A stretch of 64,000 nucleotides of DNA from Metaphire vulgaris (lineage: Eukaryota; Annelida; Clitellata; Crassiclitellata; Megascolecidae), in the NCBI GenBank assembly GCA_018105865.1, contig CM030867.1:5380369-5444368 (forward strand), written 5' to 3'. The stretch's first letter is position 1; each line of letters begins with the position of its first letter. A model generated the notes under the pieces. It worked only from the letters and a program-made list of their open reading frames with translations, was not told the DNA's origin and made no database searches. This document shows, piece by piece, positions 9,834 through 21,492 of the stretch. The position numbers and the translations under genes were made by a program.

Positions 9834-11281
9834 CTTATCGAAAATTCTTGAAAGGATTGTTGCTAAGCAAATGCATGCTCATTTGTGTTCTAGTCCACAT
9901 TACCTCCCTTTCCAGTCTGCTTACCGAAAATACCACTCTACCGAAACGGCTCTGTTGGCAGTCCATGATCTTATTGTTCGGGCTATTGATGCTGGAAAAG
10001 TTACTGCTCTTTTACTTCTTGACCTATCTGCCGCCTTTGATACTGTTGATCATTCTATTCTTCTTCATCGTCTTGAACATTGGTTTGGAATCTCTGACAT
10101 TGCTTTACATTGGTTTTCTTCATATTTACATCCCCGCACTCAATCAGTGATAATAAATGAGAATCTCTCAACTCCCACTGATCTGTCTTGTGGTGTCCCT
10201 CAAGGCTCGGTTCTTGGACCGCTGTTGTTTACTCTCTATACAACCCCCTTGGGTTCACTTCTTGATGAACATCAAGTGGCTTATCATCTTTATGCTGATG
10301 ATACTCAAATTCTGATCTCTTTTGATCAATCTTCTTCAAACTCATCCCTTAAGACTCTATCCACTGTCTTTACTAATATTCAGTCGTGGATGGATTCAAA
10401 TAAGCTTCTTTTGAATTCATCAAAAACTGAGTTCTTGCTATTAGGTACTCCAGCTCAATTGACTAAATTTGAATCTCTGAAATCCGTAGTATTAGGAGAT
10501 TCCACTGTTGTCCCTAGAAGTACTTCTGCTCGCAACCTTGGTGTGATATTTGACTCTTCCCTCTCTTTTACTAGTCACATAAATTCAGTCTGCAAAATTT
10601 CTCATTATCACATTCGGGACATCTATCGCATCAGACATCTCTCCTCCTAAGTCTGTTCTTATTCAGTTAGCCAATGCATTGGTATCTAGTCGCCTCGATT
10701 ATTGCAATTCCCTGCTTTTTGGCATCACAAATTCAAATTTGCAGAAACTCCAGAGAGTACAAAATTCCTTAGTTAGAGTAATATCCAAAACTCCAAGATT
10801 TGAACATATAACTCCAGCTAGACAGTCCCTACATTGGCTTCCTATCAAATACCGAATTAATTATAAAATTTGTCTTTTGGTATTTAAAACCATATCATAT
10901 AATGAACCCTATTACCTTAAGATGCGACTAATCCCTCGACCTACTATTCAATCAACTAGGTATTCGGCAGGACTTTCATTTGTTGTTCCTTATTCTCGCA
11001 CTGTCATTGGCACTAGTTGTTTCTCAGTGTGTGGCCCTAAGCTTTGGAATTCATTACCAATATCACTTCGTAAAACTAAAAATTTATCATCTTTTAGATC
11101 TGGTCTTAAAACTTACCTGTTTGACTTGGCTTATCCCCCTTAGATTGCTCCCCCGCTGTTCTGACTGATCTTCTGGATTGACCTGGCTCTAATTCTATTT
11201 GGATTTGGTGCGCCATCGGCTGATGCCCTGGGCATTATGATAGTGGCGCCATAGAAGTTTATTGATTGATTGATTGATTGA
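9834..11281 (+). mobile_element. CR1-like LINE C, 5'-truncated, inserted in LINE B
   Basis: The frame 9871-10650 has the reverse transcriptase core: SAYRKYHSTETALL (residues 16-29), LLDLSAAFDTVDH (49-61), [11 protein letters not shown] (107-117), YADD (141-144) and LNSSKTEFLL. A one-base frame change near 10650 leads to 10679-11143 with SSRLDYCNSLLFG, LHWLPIKYRI and FRSGLKTYLF, then a stop. The tail is (TTGA)n at about 11260-11281. The catalytic YADD is intact, but the frameshift and 5' truncation make it immobile. It faces opposite to its host LINE. Confidence 0.92.
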
Positions 11282-11604
11282 CTGTAACTCAGGCGGGAGA
11301 TTGTTTTCCTTAAGTGGGTCACTATTTGGCCGGAGACTATGCACTCGAACAGTTTGGAAAGAAACGTAAGGTTCGATATAGGCTTATACCTGGCCGGTTC
11401 AGCTGGGTCTAGGTTGGAGGCCTTCAGACTTTTCCAAAGTGTTGGGAAATGACCAGTCTCGAGTCGAGAGAGATGTTCAGCAGATTTGTCACAAAAGGAG
11501 TGAGTGGTGCAATCCACTTTTTTAACAGCCAGGTCAGGAGTGGATCCGCAGTGCTTTGCGGGCGATTTTCACTGTGATGGTGTTATGAAATTGATCAGCT
11601 AGAG
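11282..11604 (-). mobile_element. CR1-like LINE B, RT N-terminal region
   Basis: The minus strand gives a linker (DPLLTWLLKK, VTNLLNISLDS), then HFPTLWKS, YKPISNLTFLSKLFECIVSGQ and LPPELQ, which runs straight into SAYRRHHSTE at 9833. This is the N-terminal finger region of the LINE reverse transcriptase. The hAT element at 11605 interrupts the linker. Confidence 0.85.
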
Positions 11605-12378
11605 CAGTGTTTCTCAAACTGTGTGCTGCGGCACACTGGTGTGCCGCGCTAGATTATCAGGTGTGCAGTGGGATTTTTTGGAAACTCTATTAAATTTAGA
11701 ATTCCAATGTTTTAAATGTCTCAGATCAATGACTGTGCTTCGACACTCTATCTTGTACCTATAGCCAGTGAAGGCTGTAGCGTCACCGATGTGTCTGATT
11801 AATCTAGAGTCTTGATAATTCGCCCTCTGGAACCTGGGAGGACAGGAAGCTCAGCATCGCATGCCAAGTCCCTTGGTATACGAGACGATGCTGATGTGGG
11901 GAGGGGTTGTGACTTCACAGTTAAGACTACGTGGGGCCAAGTACAACTAAGACACTAAGATACAACCCATGCCCTGTGTATGGTTTGATTGGGGAGCTTG
12001 CTTCTCTTAGGTAGCTGGGTATGTGCAAGGTTTCCAGTTTCTATGTGACCCCTAAGTAGATGTATACTGCATGGGTCTTATCTGCAGAGTGGCTGTGTAC
12101 CGACAGAGAGGACTTGCAGTTTGTTCTGAATCAAGCTATTCAGTTGTGAACTTCATAAAATTTCAACCACTTAAATCTTGACTTCTTTCAAAGCTCTGTG
12201 AGGCAATGGATTCCGAATATACGTGCCTATTATACCATACTGATGTTCGCTGGCTTTTCACTATGGAAGGTTTTAAAACCTATCATCGGCCAAAAATTGT
12301 TACGTCTTTTCAAGTGTGCCTCTGATGTTTTCACATATTTCTAGTGTGCCGCAAGAGGAAAAAGTTTGAGAAACACTG
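11605..12378 (+). mobile_element. hAT element (774 bp) with transposase relic
   Basis: The inverted ends are CAGTGTTTCTCAAACT. The perfect 8-bp duplication is AGCTAGAG (11597-11604; 12379-12386). The + strand at about 12150-12290 reads KLCEAMDSEYTCLLYHTDVRW, after FIKFQPLKS, matching the ZBED/SCAND3-type hAT transposase block that ends H-T-x-VRWLS. A second, 5'-truncated copy is at 31860-32115. Most of the transposase is deleted. Confidence 0.93.
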
Positions 12379-12985
12379 AGCTAGAGCATTGATATCATTG
12401 AGAGGCAAAATCAGTTGTGTCAGCATTGATTGTTCAATAGCATGAATGAAGTGGTCCTCGTCAAGTCCTTGCCAATTTCTGCTTTCGACAGTGGTGTACA
12501 CAGGTGCAGCAAGTATAGGTGGGATGGAAAAGATCAAACTATGATCTGAGAGGCCAACTTCTGTGACTGCAACATTTGTAATTCAAAGGCCGCTCATCTT
12601 TCGAGTTTGAGGGTCGTCAGGGCGATCTAAATGTATGTTTATGTCACGGCGAGGACTGTGGGCAATTTGAAGGTCTCGAGAGCAGATCTGCGAATTCAGA
12701 GAACTCACTGGAAGATAACTTGGAGCCCGGTTGATAAACAGTGGCTAGAATGAGCTGTCGCTTACCAGAAGTTACACGACAGCAGAGGTACTCAAAAGAC
12801 ACTGGTGAGTGTCCCAAATTTATCGTGGTGAGGGCGAGACCTGGCCTGACCGCTACTGCTATTCCATCATGATTTGTGGACAGGTCATGCTTGCCAGTTT
12901 CTTTGCAGAGTGGTTGGCCTTGGAAGTCAACCCCAAGAGAATACAGATCCTTGATAAGGACATCTCTTGCCAACTGCAGACTGAC
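12379..12985 (-). mobile_element. CR1-like LINE B, endonuclease region and linker
   Basis: The minus strand reads HDGIAVAVRPGLALTTINLG, LILATVYQPGSK, DINIHLDRPDDP and GLSDHSLIFSIP. These are endonuclease/exonuclease/phosphatase (EEP) motifs of LINEs, including the GDxNIH-like and SDH catalytic motifs. The linker DEDHFIHAIEQSML follows to 12387. The 5' end is lost where a Tc1 relic begins near 12986. Frames are broken in several places. Confidence 0.85.
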
Positions 12986-13512
12986 TGCTCCTGAGCTTTT
13001 ATGGGAATGGAAGGAGAAATGTCCTGTCGATGTGTCCATCACCACTGTGAAGAGGCACTGCCTGGCCTATGGACTGAGAGTCTGTAAGGCTGTGAAGAAG
13101 CAATTAATGACAGCTGACCAAAGGAAGAAACGCTTGATATGGGCATCAAAATACGGAAAATGAATGAAGCAGGACTGGGAAAAAGTTCTTTTTAGTGACG
13201 AGAGCACATTCTGCGTTCTTGATAACCTTGGCAGAGCATATGTGAGGAGATTCACTCATGAAAATACAAACCTGAATGCATGAATCTCTCCGTTAAGCAT
13301 CCGACTAAGGTCATGGTCTGGGGATATATGGCAGCCAACGGTGTTGGAAGACTCCACATAGTCCAAGGAATGGTCAGTGGGCCAAAATACATTGATATTT
13401 TGGAGAAAGCTGTGCTGCCATCTCCTGGAAGTCTGTTTCACGGCAGATATTTCTTCCAAGATGACAATGCTCCTATACCACCTAGCGAAAGCAGTACAGG
13501 TGCTTGTTAACA
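12986..13512 (+). pseudogene. Tc1/mariner transposase relic
   Basis: The + strand reads ELLWEWKEKCPVDVSITTVK, then ADQRKKRLIWASKY, VLFSDESTFCV, VMVWGYMAANGVG and FFQDDNAP. These are the Tc1-family DDE order: a helix-turn-helix tail, the first Asp in FSDE, and the second Asp in QDDNAP. Stops at 13161 and 13278 and truncation after the second catalytic Asp mark it as dead. No inverted ends were found. Confidence 0.88.
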
Positions 13513-13542
13513 AGACTGTTAATGGCCACTGATTTTAAAAAC

Positions 13543-13558
13543 AGCCCTTTTCAGGGCT
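13543..13558 (+). promoter_or_regulatory. Possible histone-type 3' stem-loop
   Basis: AGCCCTTTTCAGGGCT forms a 6-bp stem with a TTTC tetraloop, preceded by AAAAAC and followed by ACAAA. This matches the metazoan replication-dependent histone mRNA stem-loop in stem length, loop length and loop sequence. No histone coding sequence lies upstream; the Tc1 relic does. It may be a stray remnant or chance. Confidence 0.3.
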
Positions 13559-14305
13559 ACAAAAATGATTTCAAAATGAAAACGACGGTTGCCATCAACA
13601 TACCCTGAACACAACTTGCACAAGACACAGTGACTTTTAGGGCACATGTTCACAGTGACTTTTAGGGCACATGTTTCTGTTTTTGCATGTTTATGAGTCA
13701 TGGGTAGTTAGAAATCAAACAAAATTATTTGAAATTAAAGTCACTGCAGGGTTTAACAAAACATGATATTAATGAATATAACATACATTGGGAGTCATAT
13801 GCACTGCTCTCATGAAGAAAGTGGCTGCTGCCCGGCATTCTTCAATTCGTCGAAACTTAACCCCTTTAGTGTGGAATCAAATTTTGCAAAACTCTCCCCA
13901 AATTTAGAAATTTTTCCCCACAAAAATTTTGAAAGAAAGCTTTTTTTGATTTCTTGCGGTGATTATAGGCATAGGAAACTCTGTTATTTTAGTTATTCTT
14001 GATTGTAAGAGGGGTTCGGTAGGTGGCGCTGCGTGCGGCTGTTAAGAAATTTTGCTTGTGCGCTTTAGTGTCGGTTTTGTTGGATTGTTTGCTCGTTATG
14101 TCTCTTGTGATGCGTTGAAATCCGTATCGTTCACACGTCCATCCGTAATTCTGTATATAGTGCCAGTTTAATCAACATTTGAGCGACTTCAGTGAAATTG
14201 AGCAGAATTGGATCTATCGTAACATCAACATCGTTAACTTTTTGAAAATCACCGTTGTTCAAGATGGCTGCCGCCTGATTGCATTTGTATCAATAGGTTT
14301 AGGTT
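13559..14305. other. No recognised gene; short tandem duplication
   Basis: A 27-bp segment (CACAGTGACTTTTAGGGCA plus CATGTT) is present twice in tandem at about 13626-13677. The rest, including a + frame at 13763-14002, has no recognisable motif. Sequence from about 14220 may already be the 5' leader of LINE D. Confidence 0.4.
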
Positions 14306-14857
14306 TTCAAGTATCCGATCTGTGCTGAAATCGCCATCTGCGCTGAAATCGCCATCTGCGCTTTCTGTTGACGATTTCTCGAGATGTAACTTACTGAAAC
14401 CCACCCGAGTAGGATGGGCTCATCAGCCATTGGTAGGCAATCGTCCTAAGAGAAAACTACTCAAAACAAATCACTCAGGACTGGGGGCAGCAGCCCAGCC
14501 ATGTGAGTGCTGGCGGAGGGACAGCTTGATACTACGTGTCTAACGGCAGCACTTACTCAGCTACAGGACCAGGAACCTGCTGCTACTGCACTTCCCATTG
14601 CCCCGGCCCCAAGGTGATGAAGTACATAGGGGCAACCAATTTCGATTGAAACATGGCAGACACGCCTTTCAGCACCAGGGTTAAAGCCCCTGCAAATACA
14701 GACGCCTGCAACCGACCAGCGTCTCATGGCACGAACTTGAAGGGATGGGCCTCAAGCCTATCTCAGGGCGGCTCGTCTTGGATCATGGAAGGACAGTGGA
14801 CATCAAAAGCCGATCTACTATCGGCAAACACTCTTTGCCACCTGGAATGCCCTTACC

Positions 14858-15663
14858 TTGAACGGTGTAGGCTACCAAGTGGCACTTGTCAAACAACTGG
14901 CAAAATACAGAATCACCATTGCTGGAATCACCGAGGCACGACTACCTGGCAATGGTCAACGAATGGTCGATGATGCAATCATACTCCACTCAGAAAGCAC
15001 CGACCACACCAGAGGAGTCGCACTGGTTCTCCGCCAACCTCTCAAAAACTCTTTGTTTACATGGCACCCAATATCCCCCCGGGTTCTATACGCCAGACTT
15101 CTCCACCGTTATGGGCATCTATCATTGGTTAGCGCCTATGCCCCAACAGAGGACAGTGAGACTCTGGAAAAGGACAACTTCTACAACCAACTGGCAGCCA
15201 TCATCCAGTCCATACCAAAGCACAACGAGTTCCTGGTTGTTGGTGACATGAATGCCAACCCTGGACTGCGGATCCCTGGCTTCAAGGATGTCATCAGCCC
15301 ATTTGGCACAGGAACCACAAACGACAACTCACATTGTCTGCTCTCACTATGTTCCTTAATGGGTCTGATGGCAACGGGGTCCTGGTTTCAAAGGTGCAAT
15401 ATCCACCGATTCACCTGGATAAGCAATGATGGATATACAAGAAAGGAACTCGATCATATCCTGACCCGTCCTCTCAGTATGTCAGATTGTATCGAGTCTA
15501 CCGAGGAGCCGAAGCACCCGCAAATACTGACCACCACCTACTTATTGCAGAAATCGCAATCACATTTCGTCATGTGCACAAGCAAAAGCGCTGCCCACAG
15601 CTTAACGTTCAATGCCTTAGAAATGATCCTGATAGGACACTTCAATACAATATCACCCTCGAA
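14858..15663 (+). pseudogene. LINE D endonuclease (EEP) domain
   Basis: The frame from 14858 reads ITIAGITEARLPGNG, VALVLRQPL, LSLVSAYAPTED and FLVVGDMNANPG, followed by KELDHILTR. These correspond to the EEP motifs for metal binding (E in TEAR), the Y-A-P-T block and the GDMNA catalytic Asp/Asn. In the mobile element this domain nicks target DNA. The final SDHxL motif is not found and the frame degenerates after about residue 225, so activity is unlikely. Confidence 0.85.
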
Positions 15664-16021
15664 TAACAACTCCTAGATGGTGTGGAAGCTGCTTGGACAT
15701 CAATCAAGTGACGTCATTTGAGGCTCCGCGGAAGAAGTCGTTGGTTATAGGAAAACCTGTAGGCAGCCATGGTTATCTGATGATGCACTTGACACCCTTG
15801 AAGAAAAGGCCGCCGCCTAGCGATTGAAAGGCATTTTCAAGGCCAAGTTGAAACGTAATAAGGAAGCGTTATATCAGGCCTTGGCTACTGAGGCAGAGGA
15901 AAGACTGCAGCGGAACAACTTGAAGGCTGCCTATAAGACCATCAATAGAATATGAGGTACACGCCAGTCCACGGGTGTTACAGCAACACTTAAGGCAGAC
16001 GGATCTCCCTGTCTTAACCAG

Positions 16022-17690
16022 GTGGAAACATTGAGTCATTGGCGTGAATACTTCTCCAATGCGCTTAATCACTCACCAGCAGAAGTAAGCATGGAACTAG
16101 TGAACGAAGCGTCCATAGCTTCTGACAGTCCTGACGTATCAGTCGACATGCCAACCCTGGGTAAAGTACGCATGGCTATTCAGAAACTATGTCACGGCCA
16201 CTCAGCTGGTCCAGATGGGATACCACCAGAGCTACTCGAGTGTGCAATTGACCCAGTTAGCACTGCTCTCCACAAACTCATCTCAAGGGTGTGGACGACT
16301 GGACATGTACCAGCTCAATGGAAAGAAGGAATTGTTCTAGCACTGTACAAAGGCCAAGGACCAAAGACCGAATGTTCGAGTCACAGGCCAATCACCTTCC
16401 TGTCAGTCCCTGGGAAGATGTTTGCCCACGTGCTTCTTGCGAGACTCAATCCACTTCTGACAGTGAAACGTCGCCCACAGCAGTCCGGATTCACGGCGGG
16501 CCGATCCACGATGGACGCGATTCTTGCTCTCAGACTCCTGTCCGAAATCCACCGGGAATTTAACAGACCGTTGCAGGTGGCTTACGTCGATCTGAAATCA
16601 GCCTTTGACTCTGTAGACTGTCAGGCACTTTGGATGGCACTCAGAGGTATTGGTGTTCCAGCGTTCTTATTGAACTTAATTAAAGACCTACACGAGGGCA
16701 CGACTGCAAGAATGCGCATCAATGGCATGCTATCTGAGGCATTCTTCACTGCCTCAGAAGTCCGTCAGGGCTGTGTCCTGGCTCCAGCACTCTTTTGCAG
16801 GGCTATGGACTGGATCTTAGAGCACACTATTGGCCAGGCCGGGATCACCCTACCGAACATAGCTTCTCCGACCTAGACTAGGCCGACGATGACGTTGCTC
16901 TTCTGGAAACATCCATTATGAACCTAGAAACATCACTCAATCAGATTGAGTCGACAGCCTCCAAACTAGGACTACACGTGTCCTGGACAAAAAAACTAAA
17001 CTGCAGAATCTGAGTTCTGGAGGAGACGCAGGAGACATATATGTTAATGGACACCAGGTGGAAAATGTGCCATAATTTACCTACCTGGGCAGTGTCCAGA
17101 GTTCTGATGGCAGGTATCAGCAGGTTATTATTCGCAGAATCGGCATAGCTGCGTCTGCCATGAGATCTCTTCAAAATCTATGGTGCCAAAGACAGATACA
17201 GCTCGGTACCAAGATCCGTATTTATCAGTCCTGCGTCCTACCAATTCTCCTATATGGTTCTGAGACTTGGACTCTGTAGACATGAGACTCTCAAAGACTA
17301 CAGGCATTCCATATGCACTGCCAGAGACAGCTTCTCTGCATTCGCTGGTTTGACTTCGTGACCGATGAAGCTGTCTCCAAACAGACTGCCCTCCTGCCAG
17401 TGACAGAAATTATCACGCGACGCCGTCTGTCTCTCTTCGGTCATGTGGCTCGCCAAGACAACAACATTCTGGCCCACCTCGCTCTCACCTGCGCTATTGC
17501 TTGACGCACCGAGATGCGCCCTCTGAGCTGGAGAAGACCTCCTGGCAGACCATGCCGTACATGGCCCCAGCAGATTGGCGATGGTCTTCTTTCACAATTC
17601 TTCATGAATGGCACTCAGCCATTGGTCACGGTCACAACTCGCGCAACACGAGATTGGTGCAATGGACCTCCGTCGTCCATGTGAACTAAT
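16022..17690 (+). pseudogene. LINE D reverse transcriptase
   Basis: The open part (16022-16876, 284 codons) has GHSAGPDGIPPELL, RPITFLSVPGKMF, GFTAGRSTMDAIL, VAYVDLKSAFDSVD and VRQGCVLAPALF in reverse transcriptase order. At 16868 the catalytic block is broken: a stop and an extra Asp codon precede a DVALLE motif where a (Y/F)ADDVALLE motif is expected. Later frames give TYLGSVQSSDG, RIYQSCVLPILLYGSETW and the C-terminal GHVARQ block. It is inactive. Confidence 0.87.
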
Positions 17691-17724
17691 GAATGAATGA
17701 TGAATGAATGTAAGATGTTTTTTC

Positions 17725-17778
17725 AATAAGTAACACGAAAGTAATAAGTAACACGAAAGTAATAAGTAACACGAAATT
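17725..17778. repeat. 18-bp tandem repeat, three copies
   Basis: AATAAGTAACACGAAAGT is repeated at 17725, 17743 and 17761 with only the last two bases of the third unit changed. It directly follows the tail of LINE D. Confidence 0.9.
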
Positions 17779-17812
17779 ATCAAAAAATAGGTATTATTGA
17801 GACATGTCTCTG

Positions 17813-17857
17813 TTATTATTATTGTTATTATTATTGTTATTATTATTATTATTACTA
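17813..17857. repeat. (TTA)n microsatellite
   Basis: Runs of TTATTA with occasional TTG interruptions lie between LINE D and the repeat family starting ACTAGAAAGATGC. Confidence 0.85.
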
Positions 17858-18335
17858 GAAAGATGCTCTCTTCGCTCGCAGTGCAAGATAATACTAATCC
17901 AATACCTATACCTAATACCCAATCATTGAATTCATGCTGAACAACATTTCAATGATGTACTGTACATACGTCACCTAGCCAAGCTCTGCACCACGTAATA
18001 ATTAGGCCTATGTACGTTAAAATCATGCAACTGTGACCATTTGTGACGCTGTACCCGTATTTTTTGTGTACGTTAAAATTGCGCAACTTCCTCAAGCTAC
18101 GAACAATTGTTACCAATAGCAACGTCGTCGCACGCCCACCCCTCTGACGCTGCAATGACTCGACTAAACCGTGTTAAACTACGAACAATTGTTACCAATA
18201 GCAACGTCGTCACACGCCCACCCCTCTGACGCTGCAATGACTCGACTAAACCGTGCTAAACGTACGCTTCGTCAAACGCTTCTTCGTCAACCAATGAGAA
18301 CGCTTGAAGGTAACAGAGAGAATAAGGATCTTAAT
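17858..18335 (+). repeat. Interspersed repeat family with 82-bp tandem core, copy 1
   Basis: The copy starts near ACTAGAAAGATGC, runs through GTACGTTAAAAT motifs and holds an 82-bp unit starting ACGAACAATTGTTACCAATA twice (18099, 18181). It ends around CGCTTGAAGGTAACAG. The inverted relative at 61985-62600 has three units. No coding potential or clear inverted ends are visible, so the class is unknown. Confidence 0.75.
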
Positions 18336-18339
18336 ATTA

Positions 18340-19075
18340 TAGATTATTATTACTATTATTATTACAACGTACTGATTAATGTGGTAACTCGTCCTATAAG
18401 AACTCTGTGAACACATTACAAAAACACAAGAAATCACAAGTAGCTCCTGTGGAATAGCCAGGTTTTAAGTTTCTCTTTGAAGGTGTTGAGCGATGGAGAG
18501 AGTTGCACAGATGGAGGTAGACAGTTCCACGCTCTCGACACAGCCACAGGGAACGCGCGATCACTGACAGTTCGAAGGCTCATCCTCGGGATGACCAGTG
18601 AGGTGGATCGGGCAGATCTCAGGCATTGCCGACCTTCCAAGCCAGCCACAAGTACCAGTTCAGTCGCCAGGTATGCAGGGCTGACACCGTTCAGGCATCG
18701 GTAGGCTAATAACGCAAGCTTGAAGTGGATTCTTTCTGGCGCTGATAGCCAGTGAAAATCACAAAGCATTGGAGTTACGTGTTCACCTGGTGGAATATGG
18801 CAGATCATATGAGCAGCAGTCTTCAGAACGGACTGAAGACGGTTGAGAAGGATTTTCCGTATTCCAGCGAGGGTAGCATTGCCATAATTTAATTTGTGCA
18901 ACACCAGAGTGGAGACCAGTGTTTTGAGTGCAGTGGCTGACACTGAGTGACGAATACTTCTAATCAGCCTGAGGGCATTGAAGCATCCAGCCACAGTCTT
19001 CGCCCGTGTGTCTTCATTGATACGGCACTATCCAGGAATATCCCGAGGTTCCGCACCGACTGTTGACTAAGATTG
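18340..19075 (-). mobile_element. CR1-like LINE E, RT C-terminus
   Basis: The minus frame 18994-18434 reads AGCFNALRLIRSIR, ALKTLVSTLVLHKLNYGNA, LNRLQSVLKTAAHMI, FHWLSAPERIHFKLALLAY, DRAFPVAVSRAWN and FKEKLKTWLF, then a stop. The 3' UTR with GAGTTACCACATTAATCAG and a (TAA)n tail lies at 18340-18430. It is the same family as LINE A and LINE J. It is 5'-truncated near 19075. Confidence 0.92.
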
Positions 19076-19414
19076 ACTAAGATTACTCACAATATATCAA
19101 ACATTGGCTGACTGATCAATGACCTTTCACGTTTCTCATAGCTATTTTAACTCTGGCTGCTAAGTTGGTTTTGCAGAATTTTAATTTAAATGGCAATATT
19201 AAAAATGTATAAATCAAATGAAATGATTTTTATTATCTACAAGAATACAACAAGAAAAAGATAGTATATGCAATAATATTCATATTTCTTGAGGAGATAT
19301 TAAAATTAAAAAACAAAATTTGACTTTGAAGTTCATAAAAAATTTTGTCAGTAACAAGTCAGATTAGTCAAACTATCCAAAAACATGTACACATATGTAA
19401 TAAAAATTATATAT
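19076..19414. other. AT-rich, nothing recognised
   Basis: No motif, repeat or coding frame that I can support. Confidence 0.5.
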
Positions 19415-19654
19415 GTTACAGTCAAAGTGTGAAATTAGGCAATGTTGACATTGCCTGAAATTTTTAGGCAATGTCGGCATAAGCCGTTTCACTCGGGCAA
19501 TGTAGACATTGACTGAAATTTTTTGGCATTGTCTAACAATGCCTGAAATTTGCTCAGATTTTCTACACACTTTGCCTGAAATCTTCATATGTCGACATTG
19601 CCTAAAAATTTCAGGCAATGTCAACATTGCCTGATTTCACACTTTGACTGTAAC
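19415..19654. mobile_element. GTTACAGTC palindromic MITE, copy 1
   Basis: The inverted ends are GTTACAGTCAAAGTGTGAAA. The interior is made of repeated GGCAATGTCGACATTGCC-like palindromes, so either strand folds extensively. It is flanked by TA/TG microsatellite, which hides any target duplication. A second, interrupted copy is at 24837-25382 in the same orientation. There is no coding potential. Confidence 0.8.
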
Positions 19655-19876
19655 ACATATATGTGTGTGTGTGTGTGTTGTTAATGTCGTAGAACTGTTT
19701 AATATTACTACTTGTTCCTTTATTTCATTTGAAGTTTAGACAGTTTTTTGAAGTTATTAATGTTGCAGAACTGTTTTCTATTACTGCTTGTTCCTTTATT
19801 TCATTTGAACTTAATAAAGTTTTTGGCAGTTATGAATGTTTCAGAACTGTTTTATATTACTGCTTGCAATGTTTAA

Positions 19877-20298
19877 GGGGCCATCCATATAGTATGTATG
19901 CAAAAAAGGTATTATTTTCAACCCCCTCCCTGTTGCACACCGTACATTTTGGTTAACCCCCCTCCTATGCGTACGTACAAATTAGCAACCCCCGCACAGT
20001 GAAAATTAATTTTTAGTCATAGCCAAAAAGCATTTCTTTACTATTGAATTAAAGGTTTTTAATATTTAAATAACCGTGGGAACAATAGTCGGGACCCTTT
20101 GTTTGTCCGTGAGAAAGTAATTTTGTTCAAATCAAATGTTTGTGTAACTATACCAGCCTTCTGTCTATTTATAAATTTGAATGTGCGTACGTACAAATTC
20201 AGTCGTGACCCCCTTTCTCCTGTACGCTTCTGTACTCAAAGTCACCTAAATCTCAAGCCCCCTCCCACTCGGTGCGTATGTACTATATGGACGACCCC
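19877..20298. mobile_element. GGGGCC(A/G)TCCATATAG MITE, Harbinger-like
   Basis: Inverted ends of about 25 bp (GGGGCCATCCATATAGTATG; right end CATACTATATGG-type with GACCCC) are flanked by TAA on both sides (19874-19876, 20299-20301). A 3-bp TWA-type duplication suggests PIF/Harbinger. Most of the interior, plus about 65 bp of flank, recurs inverted at 25025-25345. It is non-coding. Confidence 0.7.
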
Positions 20299-20301
20299 TA
20301 A

Positions 20302-21492
20302 TTTGCAACTCATTTAATTTTTGTTATGTTACACATTGGTGCTTGCATAGCTCCATATATATGTGTGTGTGTGGGACCCACGGGAGTAAAGGTACCATAT
20401 GTGGGGTTCTTGAGTTACATATGCTGCATATATCGGGGTTATATTAGCTCAGTCACAGCAAAGTTTTAGAGAAAATACCTTGTCATTTCAGAGATGCCAG
20501 CATCCAAACATCATGCCTATCAAATTCAAAATTCTAAGAAACTGAACATTTATTATTGATGAAATTAAAGCGTTCAAAATTTTAAAACTATACAAGAGTT
20601 ACGGATTAAATTTTATCTATGTATTAATTGTCGTATATGCAAACTATCTCTAAAGTTTCATTCGTAACTATTCATAATTTATCAGTAGAAAATTAAAATA
20701 AATATAATCACTAATACTAGAACACAGTAATTGAAAAAGGTACCAAAAGTGGGATAGATCAGAGCAGGATATAATAATAGGGTTGTAATGTACAATCTAA
20801 ACAAGATATATGAACAAGCTGTAATAGAACACAATAAAACTTATAAATAATATTAATCAAGGTGAATAGTCCTATAAATGTAACATATGTAACGGAATGA
20901 TGAAAAACAAAGAATGAGAAACTACTCCGACTAGTGTTGTAATTCATAAATAGCAACACAAAATAAGATTAAACTTCACTTTTAAGCAAAGAAAGAAACA
21001 AAAATCGCCTGATATTGCAGATTTGTCAGCTGGTTCTAAGCTCATACGTATTCAAAATTTTGTAAAAATTAGTAAGTAAGCTTAAACAGAGCATCGAAGT
21101 CAGAAGCCCACTTATAGATTTGTAAACGATTGTCTCACGACATTTAACGCAAAAGAACATTTTTGAAAACTTATACCACAACTAATTCTCTTTCCTCCAG
21201 AATGAATTTAGGCACATTATTGTAAGCCTTCATCATCATCATCAACTTTAACCCTAATCCTTACAACATACCGGTATACTACAACTGGTTGGTATTTCTC
21301 GCATGTTATCACTTGAAACCAAAGACAACATTCACATCAAATTTTACGACTTTGAAGAGGATTAAGCAATACTGATTTCCAAAACTGGCCCGCTTGACAT
21401 GAAATAAACCTCAAAATAATTACTGTGTATAGCAAATGTTATTATTTTAAAGTTTTATAATTTTGTATATTTTGTATGTGGTAATATTTTAG
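20302..21492. other. AT-rich sequence upstream of a terminal exon; probably intron
   Basis: No protein motif is seen. 20302-20365 matches the reverse complement of 25025-25090. The stretch ends in a polypyrimidine-containing TATTTTAG acceptor at 21486-21492, consistent with intron sequence of the gene whose last exon follows. Confidence 0.45.

Larger units (their letters stand above)
14310..17712 (+). mobile_element. Nearly full-length LINE D, broken
   Basis: A 5' region of about 550 bp, including a GCTGAAATCGCCATCTGC tandem at 14320, precedes an EEP endonuclease (14858-15663), a linker, a reverse transcriptase (16022-16876 and beyond) and a C-terminal tail with RRRLSLFGHVARQDNN and a PPGRPCRTWPQQIGDG block (17420-17580). 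It ends in (TGAA)n at about 17686-17710. Stops and frameshifts occur at several points. A tail of the same family is at 52205-52600. The clade was not assigned. Confidence 0.88.
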
